A DNA stretch of 64,000 nucleotides from Halovenus salina (GCF_026410925.1 NZ_CP112972.1:1984001-2048000); one strand, 5' to 3'; counted from the stretch's first letter, positions 35,189 to 43,676 are shown. Notes: generated from the letters alone by a model not told the origin. Translations and numbers: made by a program.

Positions 35189-36175
35189 ATGAGCTTTGCA
35201 CGTCTGATTGCACAACGCATCGCTCTGGGCTTGCTGGCCGCCTGGTCGGCGCTTTCGCTCGTCTTCTTGGCCTTTACAGCCACCGAAGATTACGTCCTCG
35301 AGGGGCGTATTGCCGCTGCTGCGTACGGTGGGGCCGGCGAGGAAACCCTCGACCGAATCCGGGAGACGTACTTCGCCAAACGCGGGACTGACCGACCGCT
35401 GGTCGAGCAGTATGTTGATTGGATGAGCAACATGTTCACGCTCCAGTGGGGCGAGTCATTCGAGACCGGCGAGCCGGTGCGAGGGACCCTCGGAGACGCG
35501 GTCGTGACCACCGGGACCTACGTTCTGCCGGCACTCGTTCTCGCTACCGTCATCGCGCTGGCGTTCGGCGTCTACACGGCGATGCGCAGTGACACCGCCC
35601 GCGAGGGTGGAGTCCGGTCGGTGGCCTACTTGGGTCTCGGGATTCCGTACTACTGGATTGGGGCGCTGATCCTCACTGTCGCCGGGGGTGTCGGCCTCCG
35701 GGCACAGTGGATCGGTCGGAGTGCAACGACGATTCAACCGATGAACATGCCGTTCGTCTACGAGACGGTCGTTCCGATGGTCCTCGTGACGATAGTACTG
35801 GTGCCGGCCGTTCTCAGCTACGCGCGGGCGTACTCGATGCAGTACGTTGCTGCCGATACAACTCGCCTCGTTCGCGCGAAGGGTGGGGGACAGCTCGCGG
35901 TTGCCCGGCACGTTCTCCGTAATGCGGCCATTCCGCTCGTCTCGCTCGTGTTCACCGAAACGCTCGCGTTGCTCGCAATCGCTGTGTTCGTCATCGAGGC
36001 GATGTTCGCGATGGACGGCCTGGGGTTGGTCTTTTACAACGCCGTCTGGACCCGTGATATCCCGATTATGATGGGCGCGGTTCTGGTCGTGATACTGTTT
36101 AGTGTCGCCGGCAACATCCTCCAGGACCTGGCGTATTCTGTTCTCGACCCGCGCGTCGACACCGGCACGCGGTGA
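35189..36175 (+). CDS. Dipeptide-type ABC permease (DppB), copy 2
   Basis: A 328-residue paralogue of the permease at 34005 with identical length and collinear sequence. About 90 residues around the EAA loop are almost unchanged even at DNA level, while N-terminal loops (IAAAAYGGAGEETLDRIRET versus YREGLLGAGEEAIEQFREAY) have diverged. Start 35189 matches the copy-1 start. The upstream bases (TGCCCTC-ACGA... GGGGTG) are also duplicated. It may provide an alternative partner for DppC with different specificity. Promoter-like AT-rich sequence is at 35085-35150. Confidence 0.92.
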   Translation: MSFARLIAQRIALGLLAAWSALSLVFLAFTATEDYVLEGRIAAAAYGGAGEETLDRIRETYFAKRGTDRPLVEQYVDWMSNMFTLQWGESFETGEPVRGTLGDAVVTTGTYVLPALVLATVIALAFGVYTAMRSDTAREGGVRSVAYLGLGIPYYWIGALILTVAGGVGLRAQWIGRSATTIQPMNMPFVYETVVPMVLVTIVLVPAVLSYARAYSMQYVAADTTRLVRAKGGGQLAVARHVLRNAAIPLVSLVFTETLALLAIAVFVIEAMFAMDGLGLVFYNAVWTRDIPIMMGAVLVVILFSVAGNILQDLAYSVLDPRVDTGTR

Positions 36176-36229
36176 GATAGTCTCGTTTCCCGCTTTCTTG
36201 TCTGTCCGAAACCGCAACCCCTCGTTTTG

Positions 36230-36256
36230 TAGTATTGGGAATATAGAAAAATACTA
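36230..36256. promoter_or_regulatory. Sulfur-locus palindrome TAGTATT-N13-AATACTA
   Basis: Perfect 7-base half-sites TAGTATT (36230-36236) and AATACTA (36250-36256) separated by 13 bases, i.e. 20 bp centre to centre. It ends 26 bases before the flavoprotein ATG at 36283, where the TATA element should be. Similar sites precede other sulfur genes in this window. Confidence 0.5.
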
Positions 36257-36282
36257 TACGACTGGCACGCCAAGCTAGCAGC

Positions 36283-37626
36283 ATGAGCGAGACGCTCGTC
36301 ATCGTCGGTGGTGACGCGGCCGGACTGAGTGCCGCAAGCAAGGCAAAGCGAGCAGACCCCGACCGCGAGGTAATCGTCTTCGAGCGAGGGGAATGGGTCT
36401 CCTATGCGGCCTGTGGGATGCCCTACTACGTGAAAGGCGAAGTCGAGGAGCTCGACGACCTCGTGGCGGTCGTCCCCGAGACGTTCCGTGACCAACGCGG
36501 TATCGACCTGCGGACGGGACACGAGGTTTTCGCCGTCGACCCGGACACACAGACTGTCTCGGTCGACGGTCCCGACGAGCGCTTCGAACAACCCTACGAC
36601 GACCTGCTGATAGCCACAGGCGCAAGCGCGGTCGTGCCGCCGTTCGACGGGATGGCGCTCGACGGCGTGTTCACGATGCACGACATGGACGAGACGGCGG
36701 CTATCGACGCCTACATCGACGACAAGACGCCACAAACGGCCGCTATCGTCGGCGGCGGCTACGTCGGTGTCGAGATGGCAGAAGCGCTCACAGCCCGGGG
36801 GCTGGATGTCTCGCTCTACGAGGCGTTGCCCCGGCTGCTCCAGCCCTTTGGCGATGTCGTCGCCGAGTCGGTCGCCGACCACCTCCGCGAGCACGGTGTC
36901 GACCTCTTTCTCGACACGCCGGTCTCCGGCTTTCGGGGTGACGGCGCAGTCGAGGAGGTCGCCTTCGCTGGCGAGACGAACGCCGCAGATATCGCCATCG
37001 TCGGCGTCGGCGTCGAGCCCAACGCCACCCTCGCCGAGGGGGCGGATATCGAACTCGGGCACACAGGCGCAATCGCGACCGACGAGTACGGACAGACCAG
37101 CGCCGACCACATCTACGCCGCCGGCGACTGTGCCGAAGCCCGCCATGCCGTCACCGGCGAATCGGCCCACGTCCCGCTGGCACTGACGGCCAACCGGAGC
37201 GGTCGCGCAATCGGACAGACCGTCACCGGGACGCCAACGCCGGTCGGCGACATTGCCGGCACGGCAATCGTGAAAGCCTTCGAGACCGGTGCCGCACGGA
37301 CCGGCATCCTCGACGAGGAGCGGGCACGAGAGGCGGGCTTCGACCCGGTGTCGGCCACCATCACCGCACCGACGCGACCCCACTACTACCCCGGCGGAGC
37401 AGACCTCACCGTCACACTGGTAGCCGACCGTGAAAGCGGACGGCTCATCGGGGGGAGTCTCGTCGGCCGCGACGGACTCAAGCGTATCGACACCGTGGCG
37501 ACGGCGCTCCACGCGGAGATGACAGTTACCGAACTCCAGAACGCCGACCTGGCGTACGCGCCGCCGTTCAGCCCCGTCTGGGACCCGGTGCTGACGGCCG
37601 CGAAAGTGCTCGACGGACAGCGATGA
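36283..37626 (+). CDS. CoA-disulfide-reductase-like FAD/NAD(P) oxidoreductase
   Basis: A 447-residue flavoprotein with the FAD-binding motif VIVGGDAAGLSAASKA and the single redox Cys in WVSYAACGMPYY. It has the NAD(P) motif AAIVGGGYVGVEMAE, the FAD segment IYAAGDCAE and a C-terminal dimerisation domain. The single-Cys motif defines the CoA-disulfide reductase / NADH oxidase / persulfide reductase group. In this sulfur-gene setting, reduction of CoA-disulfide or CoA-persulfide is likely. It has no C-terminal rhodanese domain. It is overlapped by the M20 peptidase gene (ATGA). Confidence 0.87.
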   Translation: MSETLVIVGGDAAGLSAASKAKRADPDREVIVFERGEWVSYAACGMPYYVKGEVEELDDLVAVVPETFRDQRGIDLRTGHEVFAVDPDTQTVSVDGPDERFEQPYDDLLIATGASAVVPPFDGMALDGVFTMHDMDETAAIDAYIDDKTPQTAAIVGGGYVGVEMAEALTARGLDVSLYEALPRLLQPFGDVVAESVADHLREHGVDLFLDTPVSGFRGDGAVEEVAFAGETNAADIAIVGVGVEPNATLAEGADIELGHTGAIATDEYGQTSADHIYAAGDCAEARHAVTGESAHVPLALTANRSGRAIGQTVTGTPTPVGDIAGTAIVKAFETGAARTGILDEERAREAGFDPVSATITAPTRPHYYPGGADLTVTLVADRESGRLIGGSLVGRDGLKRIDTVATALHAEMTVTELQNADLAYAPPFSPVWDPVLTAAKVLDGQR

Positions 37627-38870
37627 CCGACTCCCTTGTCGCGTACGTCGACGACCACCGGGAGAACCTGATTGCGGAGACGCTCGCGTTGCTCGCTGTC
37701 GATACCGCGAACCCACCGGGCGAGACGCGCGCGCTCGTCGAACACATCGAGGATCGGCTCTCGGGACTCAGTGTCGACACCGAGCGGTTCGCGGTCGACC
37801 CCGCAAAGCCTAATCTTCTGGTGACGGTTCCCGGTGCTGGCGAGGAGATATTCCTGTACAACGGACACCTCGATACGGTGCCGTTCGACGCCGACGTCTG
37901 GGCGCACGACCCGCTCGGTGAACGGGCCGGCGACCGCATCTATGGCCGGGGCGCGACCGACATGAAAGGGGCCGTCGCGGCGATGCTGATGACAATCCGT
38001 GCCTACGCCGAAACTGGGACCGAGCCGCCGGCCGACCTGCAGTTTGCGTTCGTCAGCGACGAGGAGGTGGGCGGCGACGCCGGGCTGCCGGCGCTTTTGT
38101 CTGCCGACGTTCTCGACGCCGACGCCTGCGTTATCGGTGAACCCACCTGTCAGGAGGGTCGCCACTCCGTGACCGTCGCCGACCGGGGGAGCATCTGGCT
38201 GACGCTCGAAGCCCGTGGAGAGGGCGCTCACGGCTCCCGCCCGGTGCTCGGCGAGAACGCTATTGACCAGCTCTACGGCGCAATCCAGCGCGTGCGTGAC
38301 ATTGTCGGCAGCCGCGAGCTGCAGCTCGCGGAGTGGATGGAACCGATTCTCGACGACTCCGTCGCCTACTACAGGCCGACTGTCGGTGAGACAGCCGCCC
38401 GCGAGCTCTTCGAGTCCCCTTCGATAAATCTCGGCACCATTGAGGGCGGCGAGGCGGTCAACAGTGTCCCCGAACGCGCTCGGGCCGAACTCGACATCAG
38501 GCTCACCGCGAGCGTCGAGACATCCCGGCTCCTCGCGGAGATACGTGATTGCGTCGCCGGCTGTGAGGGAATTACTATCGCTGACGTGAGTTGGAGTACC
38601 GGAACCGCCGAACCGGTCGACAGCCCCCTCGTCGACGCCGTTACCGTGACGGTCGAGGAAGTGACCGGGATGCGGGTCTACCGCCGGAGTGCGACCGGCG
38701 GCGGTGACGCGAAATCACTTCGGAACGCCGGCATTCCGTCTGTCGAATTTGCGCTCGGGACCGACACAGTTCACGCCGTCGACGAGTACACAACTGTCGA
38801 CGCGCTCGTCGGGAACGCGACGGTGTACGCTCGGCTCCCCCATCTCTGGGCCGCGAGAACAGAGCGGTGA
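37623..38870 (+). CDS. M20-family metallopeptidase/deacylase (ArgE/DapE-like)
   Basis: A 415-residue M20 enzyme. Metal ligands lie in YNGHLDTVPFD (His), GRGATDMKGAVA (bridging Asp), FVSDEEVGGD (catalytic Glu and ligand Glu) and near the C-terminus in GTDTVHAVDEY (His). Family members remove acyl groups from amino acids or cleave dipeptides. It overlaps the CoA-disulfide-reductase-like gene by 4 bases, so the two are co-translated. A MITE-like repeat begins immediately after its stop codon. The substrate is unknown; a cysteine- or thiol-conjugate deacylase would suit the context but is speculative. Confidence 0.88.
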   Translation: MTDSLVAYVDDHRENLIAETLALLAVDTANPPGETRALVEHIEDRLSGLSVDTERFAVDPAKPNLLVTVPGAGEEIFLYNGHLDTVPFDADVWAHDPLGERAGDRIYGRGATDMKGAVAAMLMTIRAYAETGTEPPADLQFAFVSDEEVGGDAGLPALLSADVLDADACVIGEPTCQEGRHSVTVADRGSIWLTLEARGEGAHGSRPVLGENAIDQLYGAIQRVRDIVGSRELQLAEWMEPILDDSVAYYRPTVGETAARELFESPSINLGTIEGGEAVNSVPERARAELDIRLTASVETSRLLAEIRDCVAGCEGITIADVSWSTGTAEPVDSPLVDAVTVTVEEVTGMRVYRRSATGGGDAKSLRNAGIPSVEFALGTDTVHAVDEYTTVDALVGNATVYARLPHLWAARTER

Positions 38871-38987
38871 GTCATTGTGTTTGTTGCGAGTCGTTGCCGC
38901 CACGCTGTCGCTCGTTCTGTGCTTCAGAGCGTGAAACAGCCGACGGTATGAACCAGGTCTAAAAATCACCGCAATAATCACTATCAG
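38871..38987 (+). repeat. MITE-like 117-bp element, copy 2
   Basis: The right terminus GCAATAATCACTATCAG (38971-38987) matches copy 1's terminus (GCAACAATCACTATCAG) with one change. The left terminus GTCATTGTGTTTGTTGC (38871-38887) is a weaker inverted partner. It has exactly the same length as the element at 13266-13382, in opposite orientation relative to shared internal blocks. It starts one base after the M20 gene stop and supplies the stop codon (TGA in the terminal repeat) of the DUF2892 gene. Confidence 0.65.
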
Positions 38988-39199
38988 ACGTTGCAGGTGT
39001 TGACGCCGAGGACCTGATTGATGATACAGCGCTGTGTCAGCCCGGTCCCGAGCAACACGACACCGACGAGGAGTAGCGCCGCGCCGAGCGGGAGCGCCGC
39101 CGAGACGACACCGGCGACGATGAGCAGCCCGACGACTGCGAGAATCGGTCCTGCGACGAGACGAGCTGTCCGGTCGAAGCCGCCAACGTTCTGTTCCAT
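38984..39199 (-). CDS. DUF2892 inner-membrane protein (YgaP C-terminal-like)
   Basis: A 71-residue protein with MEQNVGGFDRTARLVAGPI, two hydrophobic helices (about 14-36 and 38-56) and the Cys-containing tail TQRCIINQVLGVNTC. This is the DUF2892 module found fused to rhodanese in YgaP and often encoded near sulfurtransferases. Start 39199 is about 28 bases from a TATATAAC box, consistent with a leaderless transcript. An inverted repeat lies between box and start. It is divergent from the aminotransferase gene. The last codon abuts a MITE-like repeat. Confidence 0.8.
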   Translation of the reverse strand: MEQNVGGFDRTARLVAGPILAVVGLLIVAGVVSAALPLGAALLLVGVVLLGTGLTQRCIINQVLGVNTCNV

Positions 39200-39204
39200 A
39201 TCTA

Positions 39205-39224
39205 ACTGTTGGGTGCCCAACAGT
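39205..39224. promoter_or_regulatory. Inverted repeat between TATA box and start, candidate operator
   Basis: ACTGTTGGG-TG-CCCAACAGT: two perfect 9-base arms with a 2-base spacer. On the minus strand it sits between the TATATAAC-like TATA box (about 39223-39231) and the probable leaderless start of the DUF2892 gene (39199). A bound repressor there would block transcription start. Confidence 0.5.
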
Positions 39225-39236
39225 ATATAACTTGTC

Positions 39237-39294
39237 CTATATTGTAGTTATTATAAAATACTACTGTCTATATTGTAGGATTTACACAACATTA
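39237..39294. promoter_or_regulatory. Two sulfur-locus palindromic sites between divergent genes
   Basis: The first site is CTATATT (39237-39243), 13 bases, AATACTA (39257-39263). The second begins with the repeated CTATATTGTAG at 39268-39278 (first copy 39237-39247) and has a weaker partner AACATTA at 39288-39294. The 31-base offset is three helical turns. One site may serve each of the divergent DUF2892 and aminotransferase genes. Confidence 0.45.
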
Positions 39295-39418
39295 TTACGG
39301 CGACCCAACGTAGCGCCGGTATGTGCGAAAAGACAGGCGGCGAGCAGACAGGCTGTCGGAGAGCGAACGACGGGCACAGACTGGAGACGAGCCTGGGCGG
39401 AACTGCCGAGGGGAAGCG

Positions 39419-40561
39419 ATGAGCGAGGACACCGCGCGCCCGACGACACCAATGGCGTTGCGGGACGCGATGCCGGCCTTCGAGAAGGGGCGGTACTTCA
39501 ACTTCGGCGCACACGGACCCAGCCCTCGTCACGTCGTCAAGTCGGCCGAAAACGAGACACAGGCTCACGAGTACGAGGTGCCGGTCACCGACGACCCCTA
39601 CAAGTGGGCGTTCGAGCGGTTCGACGACGCCCGGGAGCGCCTCGCGACGTTTCTCGGCGTTGAGGGCGACGAAGTGGCACTCACAGAGAGCACGACCGCC
39701 GGCATCACCGCCATCGCGGGCGCTATCGACTGGGAGCCCGGCGATGTCATCGTCCGAACGGACCTCGAACACCCGGCGGGGGTGCTCCCCTGGCAGCGCC
39801 TCGAAGCCGAGGGTGTCGAGGTACGCGTCGTCGAGACCGAAGCCGGCCGCATCGACGTTGACGCCTTCACAGAGGCAGTCGCCGACGCGAAACTCGCCTG
39901 TTTCAGCGCGCTGACGTGGACGCACGGAACGATGCTCCCTGTCGAGGAGTTGGTCGATATCGCCCACGAGGCGGGCGCGTTCACGCTCGTCGACGCCGTC
40001 CAGGTCCCCGGCCAGCGGCCGATGGACGTCACCGCCTGGGGAGCAGACGCCGTTGCGGCGGCCGGACACAAGTGGCTGCTCGGTGCCTGGGGTGCCGGCT
40101 TTCTCTACGTCGACCGCGAGGCCGCGGCAGAGCTTTCCCCCCGGGCTGTCGGCTACCGAAGCGTCGAGGACCCGACCGGGGACGACCTGGCGTTCGCCGC
40201 CGGAGCCCGGCGGTTCGAGGTCGGAACCACGAGTCTGGCACCCTACGCTGCCCTCTCTGAGGCAATCGAGACTATCGAATCCGTCGGCATCGAGGAGATA
40301 CACGACCGCAGCACGCGCCTCGCCGGCCGGCTTGCCGAGGCAATCCCGACCGACCGTCTGCTGAGTCCCGCGGACCCCGAGTCCGGGCTCGTGGCTGTCG
40401 ATGTTGACGACCCAGAGGCGACGACCGAACGCCTCGCCGAGGACGGGCTCATCGTCCGCCCGCTTCCCGAACCAGCGGCGGTCCGGGCGTCGATTCACGC
40501 GGTCAACACCGAGGAAGACGTCGACCGTCTCGCCGCCGCGCTCGAATCCGAGTGGGCGTGA
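39419..40561 (+). CDS. Class V aminotransferase, cysteine-desulfurase-like
   Basis: A 380-residue PLP enzyme. The cofactor-binding His/Asp region is TLVDAVQVPGQRPMDV, and the Schiff-base Lys is in AAGHKWLLGAWGAGFLY. It resembles the Csd/isopenicillin-N-epimerase-like branch. The mobile loop Cys of true SufS/NifS proteins is not evident in the C-terminal half. It could liberate sulfur from cysteine or act on another amino acid. The ATG at 39419 begins the conserved part; in-frame codons back to 39323 encode basic sequence. It lies downstream of the sulfur-type palindromes. Confidence 0.83.
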   Translation: MSEDTARPTTPMALRDAMPAFEKGRYFNFGAHGPSPRHVVKSAENETQAHEYEVPVTDDPYKWAFERFDDARERLATFLGVEGDEVALTESTTAGITAIAGAIDWEPGDVIVRTDLEHPAGVLPWQRLEAEGVEVRVVETEAGRIDVDAFTEAVADAKLACFSALTWTHGTMLPVEELVDIAHEAGAFTLVDAVQVPGQRPMDVTAWGADAVAAAGHKWLLGAWGAGFLYVDREAAAELSPRAVGYRSVEDPTGDDLAFAAGARRFEVGTTSLAPYAALSEAIETIESVGIEEIHDRSTRLAGRLAEAIPTDRLLSPADPESGLVAVDVDDPEATTERLAEDGLIVRPLPEPAAVRASIHAVNTEEDVDRLAAALESEWA

Positions 40562-40608
40562 CCATCCGGATATAAACTCACTTCTGGCACCCGTCGCTCA
40601 CTCACCGC

Positions 40609-41265
40609 ATGGACGCTGTTCTGTTCGACTTGGACGGAACACTGGTACAGTACCGACGCTCGCCCGGTGAGGTGCTCGCACGGAGCTACGAGCGCGTCGG
40701 CGTCGACCCGGTGTTTCCCGTCGAGGCGTACTACGACCGCTACGACGAGTTTGCCGAGCGAACCTCCTCGATGAGCGAACTCCGGCGGGAGTGTTTCGCC
40801 GCGCTTGCGGCCGAGCGGGGCCGGCCGCCGTCGGTCGGCCGGGAGATTGCAGCGGCGTTCGACCGCGAGCGTGACCAGTCGAACGCCGAGACACTCCCTG
40901 GTGTCCGGCCGACCCTCGATACCCTCGCCGAGCGATACGCCCTGGGCGTCGTCACGAATGGTGTCCGGGACGCCCAGCTGACGAAACTCGACGCGACGGG
41001 ACTCGACCGGTATTTCGAGACTGTCGTCGTCGCCGGTGACGACTGCGAGCCGAAGCCGGCGGCTGCCCCCTTCGAGATGGCACTGGCAGAGCTGGCGGCC
41101 GAACCGACTAGCGCTGTCCACGTCGGTGACACGCCCGAGACCGACGTTGCCGGCGGAGCCGCGCTCGGCCTCGACACGGTGCTGGTCGCCTCGGACTCCC
41201 AGCCCGCTGATGCGACCTACGTTATCTCCTCGCCGGAGGCGTTGCGCTCGCCGCCCTGGGAGTAG
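40609..41265 (+). CDS. HAD-superfamily hydrolase
   Basis: A 218-residue phosphatase-fold protein with nucleophile motif FDLDGTLV at residues 6-13 and a helical cap (about 20-90). It also has motif II VVTNGVRD, the Lys in EPKPAAAPF and acidic motif IV VHVGDTPETDVAG. This is typical of haloarchaeal HAD-IA phosphatases (phosphoglycolate phosphatase-like). GATATAAAC at 40568-40576 is a probable TATA box. It follows the aminotransferase by 47 bases. The substrate is unknown. Confidence 0.88.
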   Translation: MDAVLFDLDGTLVQYRRSPGEVLARSYERVGVDPVFPVEAYYDRYDEFAERTSSMSELRRECFAALAAERGRPPSVGREIAAAFDRERDQSNAETLPGVRPTLDTLAERYALGVVTNGVRDAQLTKLDATGLDRYFETVVVAGDDCEPKPAAAPFEMALAELAAEPTSAVHVGDTPETDVAGGAALGLDTVLVASDSQPADATYVISSPEALRSPPWE

Positions 41266-41356
41266 CGACACAGCGTGTCGCGAACACAACCTAACAATCA
41301 CTCGCTGTACACTGTTGTGTGGGGGTCGATTACGGAGATTCGAGGCGGACGCCTCG
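41265..41356. other. Series of three inverted repeats between convergent genes
   Basis: GCGACAC-AGC-GTGTCGC (41265-41281) starts at the HAD stop codon. ACACAAC (41284-41290) pairs with GTTGTGT (41314-41320). CGAGGCG-GA-CGCCTCG spans 41341-41356. All arms are 7-base perfect complements. Between convergent genes this may be termination or an RNA element. No clear U-tract follows. The rest of the 198-base gap shows nothing. Confidence 0.4.
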
Positions 41357-41463
41357 CGGTTCGGGGCGGCAAACCGTCAGTAAAACAAGTACCGTTCTGA
41401 CCTGCAACTGTCGGGCTGTCTCCCTATCCGAGCCAGCCTCCAACGAATCGTGCGCTCTCGTGG

Positions 41464-42828
41464 CTACTGATCGACCAAATCGTCGACCGCACGACCGATA
41501 TCCGTTACTTGGCGCTGTTGGCTCGACGTTGTGTCGCTCAATGCGACGAGTTGCTGTTCGAGCGACGTGAGCTCCTCAACGGCGGCATCGACTGTTGCAG
41601 TCACCTCCTCGGAACTCGACGCGTGTGCGTCGGTTGCTTTGGCGACTTCCTGTGCGCTTGTCGCCGTTTCGCTGATTGCGTCACCAATCTCTTGGAGTGC
41701 AGTCACGGTGTTGTCGACGGCTTCGATTGCGTCCGCGATTTCTGTGGTTGTCTTGGTGAGTTCCTCTTCTGTTCGTTTGGTCATCTCGATCATCTCCGTG
41801 ACCATCGCTTCGATTTCACCGGCCTGCTGTTGGGAGTCGCCAGCCAGGTTCTTGATCTCGTCGGCGACAACAGCGAACCCGTCACCCGCCTCACCGGCGC
41901 GGGCAGCTTCGATTGAGGCATTCAACGCGAGCATATTCGTCTGCTCTGCGATGCCGTCAATCACATCGATGATTTCGTTCATCTCGTCGGCCTGTGTGGT
42001 AAGCGCGTTGAGCGTGTCGGTCACGCCGTCAGCCTGCTCTCTGACGGCCTCCATCCGGTCGATAGCGGCAGATGCTGTCTGTTCACCGTCATCGGCACGG
42101 CTGTTTGCCTGCTGTGCGGCACTGCTTACAGCCTCTGCACTCGAGGCAATCTCTTCGATTGTCGCAGACTGGTTCGAGAGTTCGCCTGCGGCTTGCTCCA
42201 TGCGGTCGGTCTGTTCTTCGGCAAACGACTCAATTTCATCAGTGGTAGAGACAATCTCGTCGATAGCCTCGGAGAGGTCGTCCAGCTCCGAGCGAACGGT
42301 GCCGCTGACTTTATCCTGGAGTCGCTCGAGCTCCCGCTGACGGTGGACGTGTTCGGAGACATCCGGTGTCACCTCGAACGCCCCGACAACAGAGCCCTCC
42401 GGGCCGCGAAGCGGGACACCGTAGGTCTGGAATATCTTATCGCTCGTCGGCACTTCTCGGACCCCGTCTTCCTTGATTGCCTCGCCTCTCCGAGCGACCG
42501 TCTCGGCGAGTGTCTCGTCTTCGTCTTCTGTTCCGATTACATCGTAGGCATTCTTGCCCAGCACTTCTCCCCGAGAGGTGTCGAGGTCGCCAGCCAGCGT
42601 CTCGTTCCAGTGAGTAAGCGTCCCATCGTCGGTCGTTACAAACACTCCCTCGGGGAACTCGCTGACGAGCTGATTGAACATCTCCTTCCAGAAGTCCCGT
42701 TCCTGGCGGAGGCGTTCGTCGCCTGCTTCGCTAATATCGGTCTGTGACGTGTATGTTTCCCAAAGATATTCGGTTGCGTGAGACTCTTTGCCCGCTTGTG
42801 AGTCATCAGCCCCCTCTGTGAAGCTCAT
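41464..42828 (-). CDS. Soluble PAS-containing methyl-accepting chemotaxis transducer
   Basis: A 454-residue paralogue of the transducer at 3252-4541. A short acidic N-terminus is followed by PAS (about 50-165; [20 protein letters not shown]), a coiled coil and the signalling hairpin ([20 protein letters not shown], then [14 protein letters not shown]). No membrane helix is present, so it senses a cytosolic signal and reports to CheA. Codons are somewhat more AT-rich than in surrounding genes. An AT-rich direct repeat lies upstream at 42851-42883. It is inserted between sulfur genes; a link to sulfur or redox taxis is conjecture. Confidence 0.93.
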   Translation of the reverse strand: MSFTEGADDSQAGKESHATEYLWETYTSQTDISEAGDERLRQERDFWKEMFNQLVSEFPEGVFVTTDDGTLTHWNETLAGDLDTSRGEVLGKNAYDVIGTEDEDETLAETVARRGEAIKEDGVREVPTSDKIFQTYGVPLRGPEGSVVGAFEVTPDVSEHVHRQRELERLQDKVSGTVRSELDDLSEAIDEIVSTTDEIESFAEEQTDRMEQAAGELSNQSATIEEIASSAEAVSSAAQQANSRADDGEQTASAAIDRMEAVREQADGVTDTLNALTTQADEMNEIIDVIDGIAEQTNMLALNASIEAARAGEAGDGFAVVADEIKNLAGDSQQQAGEIEAMVTEMIEMTKRTEEELTKTTTEIADAIEAVDNTVTALQEIGDAISETATSAQEVAKATDAHASSSEEVTATVDAAVEELTSLEQQLVALSDTTSSQQRQVTDIGRAVDDLVDQ

Positions 42829-42850
42829 GACAGTGCTTTGACGCCACTGA

Positions 42851-42883
42851 ATTCAATGTTTGGATAGGATTCAATATTTGATA
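42851..42883 (-). promoter_or_regulatory. AT-rich imperfect direct repeat before the transducer gene
   Basis: ATTCAATGTTTGGATA (42851-42866) is followed by ATTCAATATTTGATA (42869-42883). It covers the region 23-55 bases upstream of the transducer ATG (42828), where TATA and BRE should be. It could be a tandem regulator site. The rest of the gap to 43101 shows only a weak stem (CCGTC/GACGG, 42920-42935). Confidence 0.35.
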
Positions 42884-43101
42884 ACAAGCGGCTGGTCTCA
42901 GTGACGACCCGCCTGAAGACCGTCCGTTAAGACGGGCGAGTGAGTCTCTCCATCTCTCGTTTCATCTACTCCGTCGTTGGCTTCCGGTTCCAACTCTGTT
43001 GCTCATGTGGGACGGTATGACCAGACGCGTATCCTCTCCTGGCGCGATACCTGCTGGATATCAAATAGACGCCTGTGGGCCGCTATGATATACTCCGGCA
43101 A

Positions 43102-43674
43102 TCACACGAGCAACTGGATATCGGCGTCGGCCATATCCTGCAGCGCGGTCGCGGCCCCGACGCCGGTCGTGACACCATCGTAGAAGTCGTCTTCGTCGTA
43201 GTCCATCAGTTCGATGGTCATCTGGCAGGCCTGAAACTCCACGCCCATCTCCAGGGAGGTGTCGACGAGTTCCTCGATTGTCGCCGTATCGTTGTCGTCG
43301 ATTCGCCGCTCCATCATCTTGGTCGTAACACGGTCCATGCCGGGAATCGCGCCGACAACGTTCGGGACGGGCATGTTGGGGTTCCCGACGGAGCTGAGTT
43401 TGAGGTTTTTCGAGCGCTCCTCGTGGAGGATCTCCAGCCCCCAGAACGTGTGAAAGACCGTCACCTCGTAGCCAAACGCCGCCGCGGTGCTCGCGAGGAT
43501 GAGCGGCGGATACGCCATGTCGAGGGTTCCCTTCGTCGCGATGATGGACATCTTTTTGGCGTCGTCCTCCTCGGTCGCCTCCGCGAGCGATTCCTCCAGC
43601 TCCTCGACGCGTGCGGCGAGTTCCGCACGAGAGGGCGTCTCCTCCGCCGGTGCGTCGGGTGTCTCCGTGCTCAT
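43102..43674 (-). CDS. DsrE-like sulfur-trafficking protein
   Basis: A 190-residue protein. An N-terminal coiled coil (about 10-38) precedes a DsrE/F-fold domain (KKMSIIATKGTLDMAYPPLI, VTVFHTFWGLEIL). The conserved Cys in VEFQACQMTIELMDYDED probably carries a persulfide. DsrE-type proteins accept sulfane sulfur from rhodanese and TusA. Start 43674 follows the TusA stop by 2 bases; a GTG at 43680 would overlap it. Co-transcription with tusA, and nearness to the rhodanese gene, support sulfur transfer. Confidence 0.85.
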   Translation of the reverse strand: MSTETPDAPAEETPSRAELAARVEELEESLAEATEEDDAKKMSIIATKGTLDMAYPPLILASTAAAFGYEVTVFHTFWGLEILHEERSKNLKLSSVGNPNMPVPNVVGAIPGMDRVTTKMMERRIDDNDTATIEELVDTSLEMGVEFQACQMTIELMDYDEDDFYDGVTTGVGAATALQDMADADIQLLV

Positions 43675-43676
43675 CG

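Noticed and set aside
36034-37716. 560-codon minus-strand frame opposite the flavoprotein
   Set aside because: Antisense shadow created by high GC; no domain recognised.
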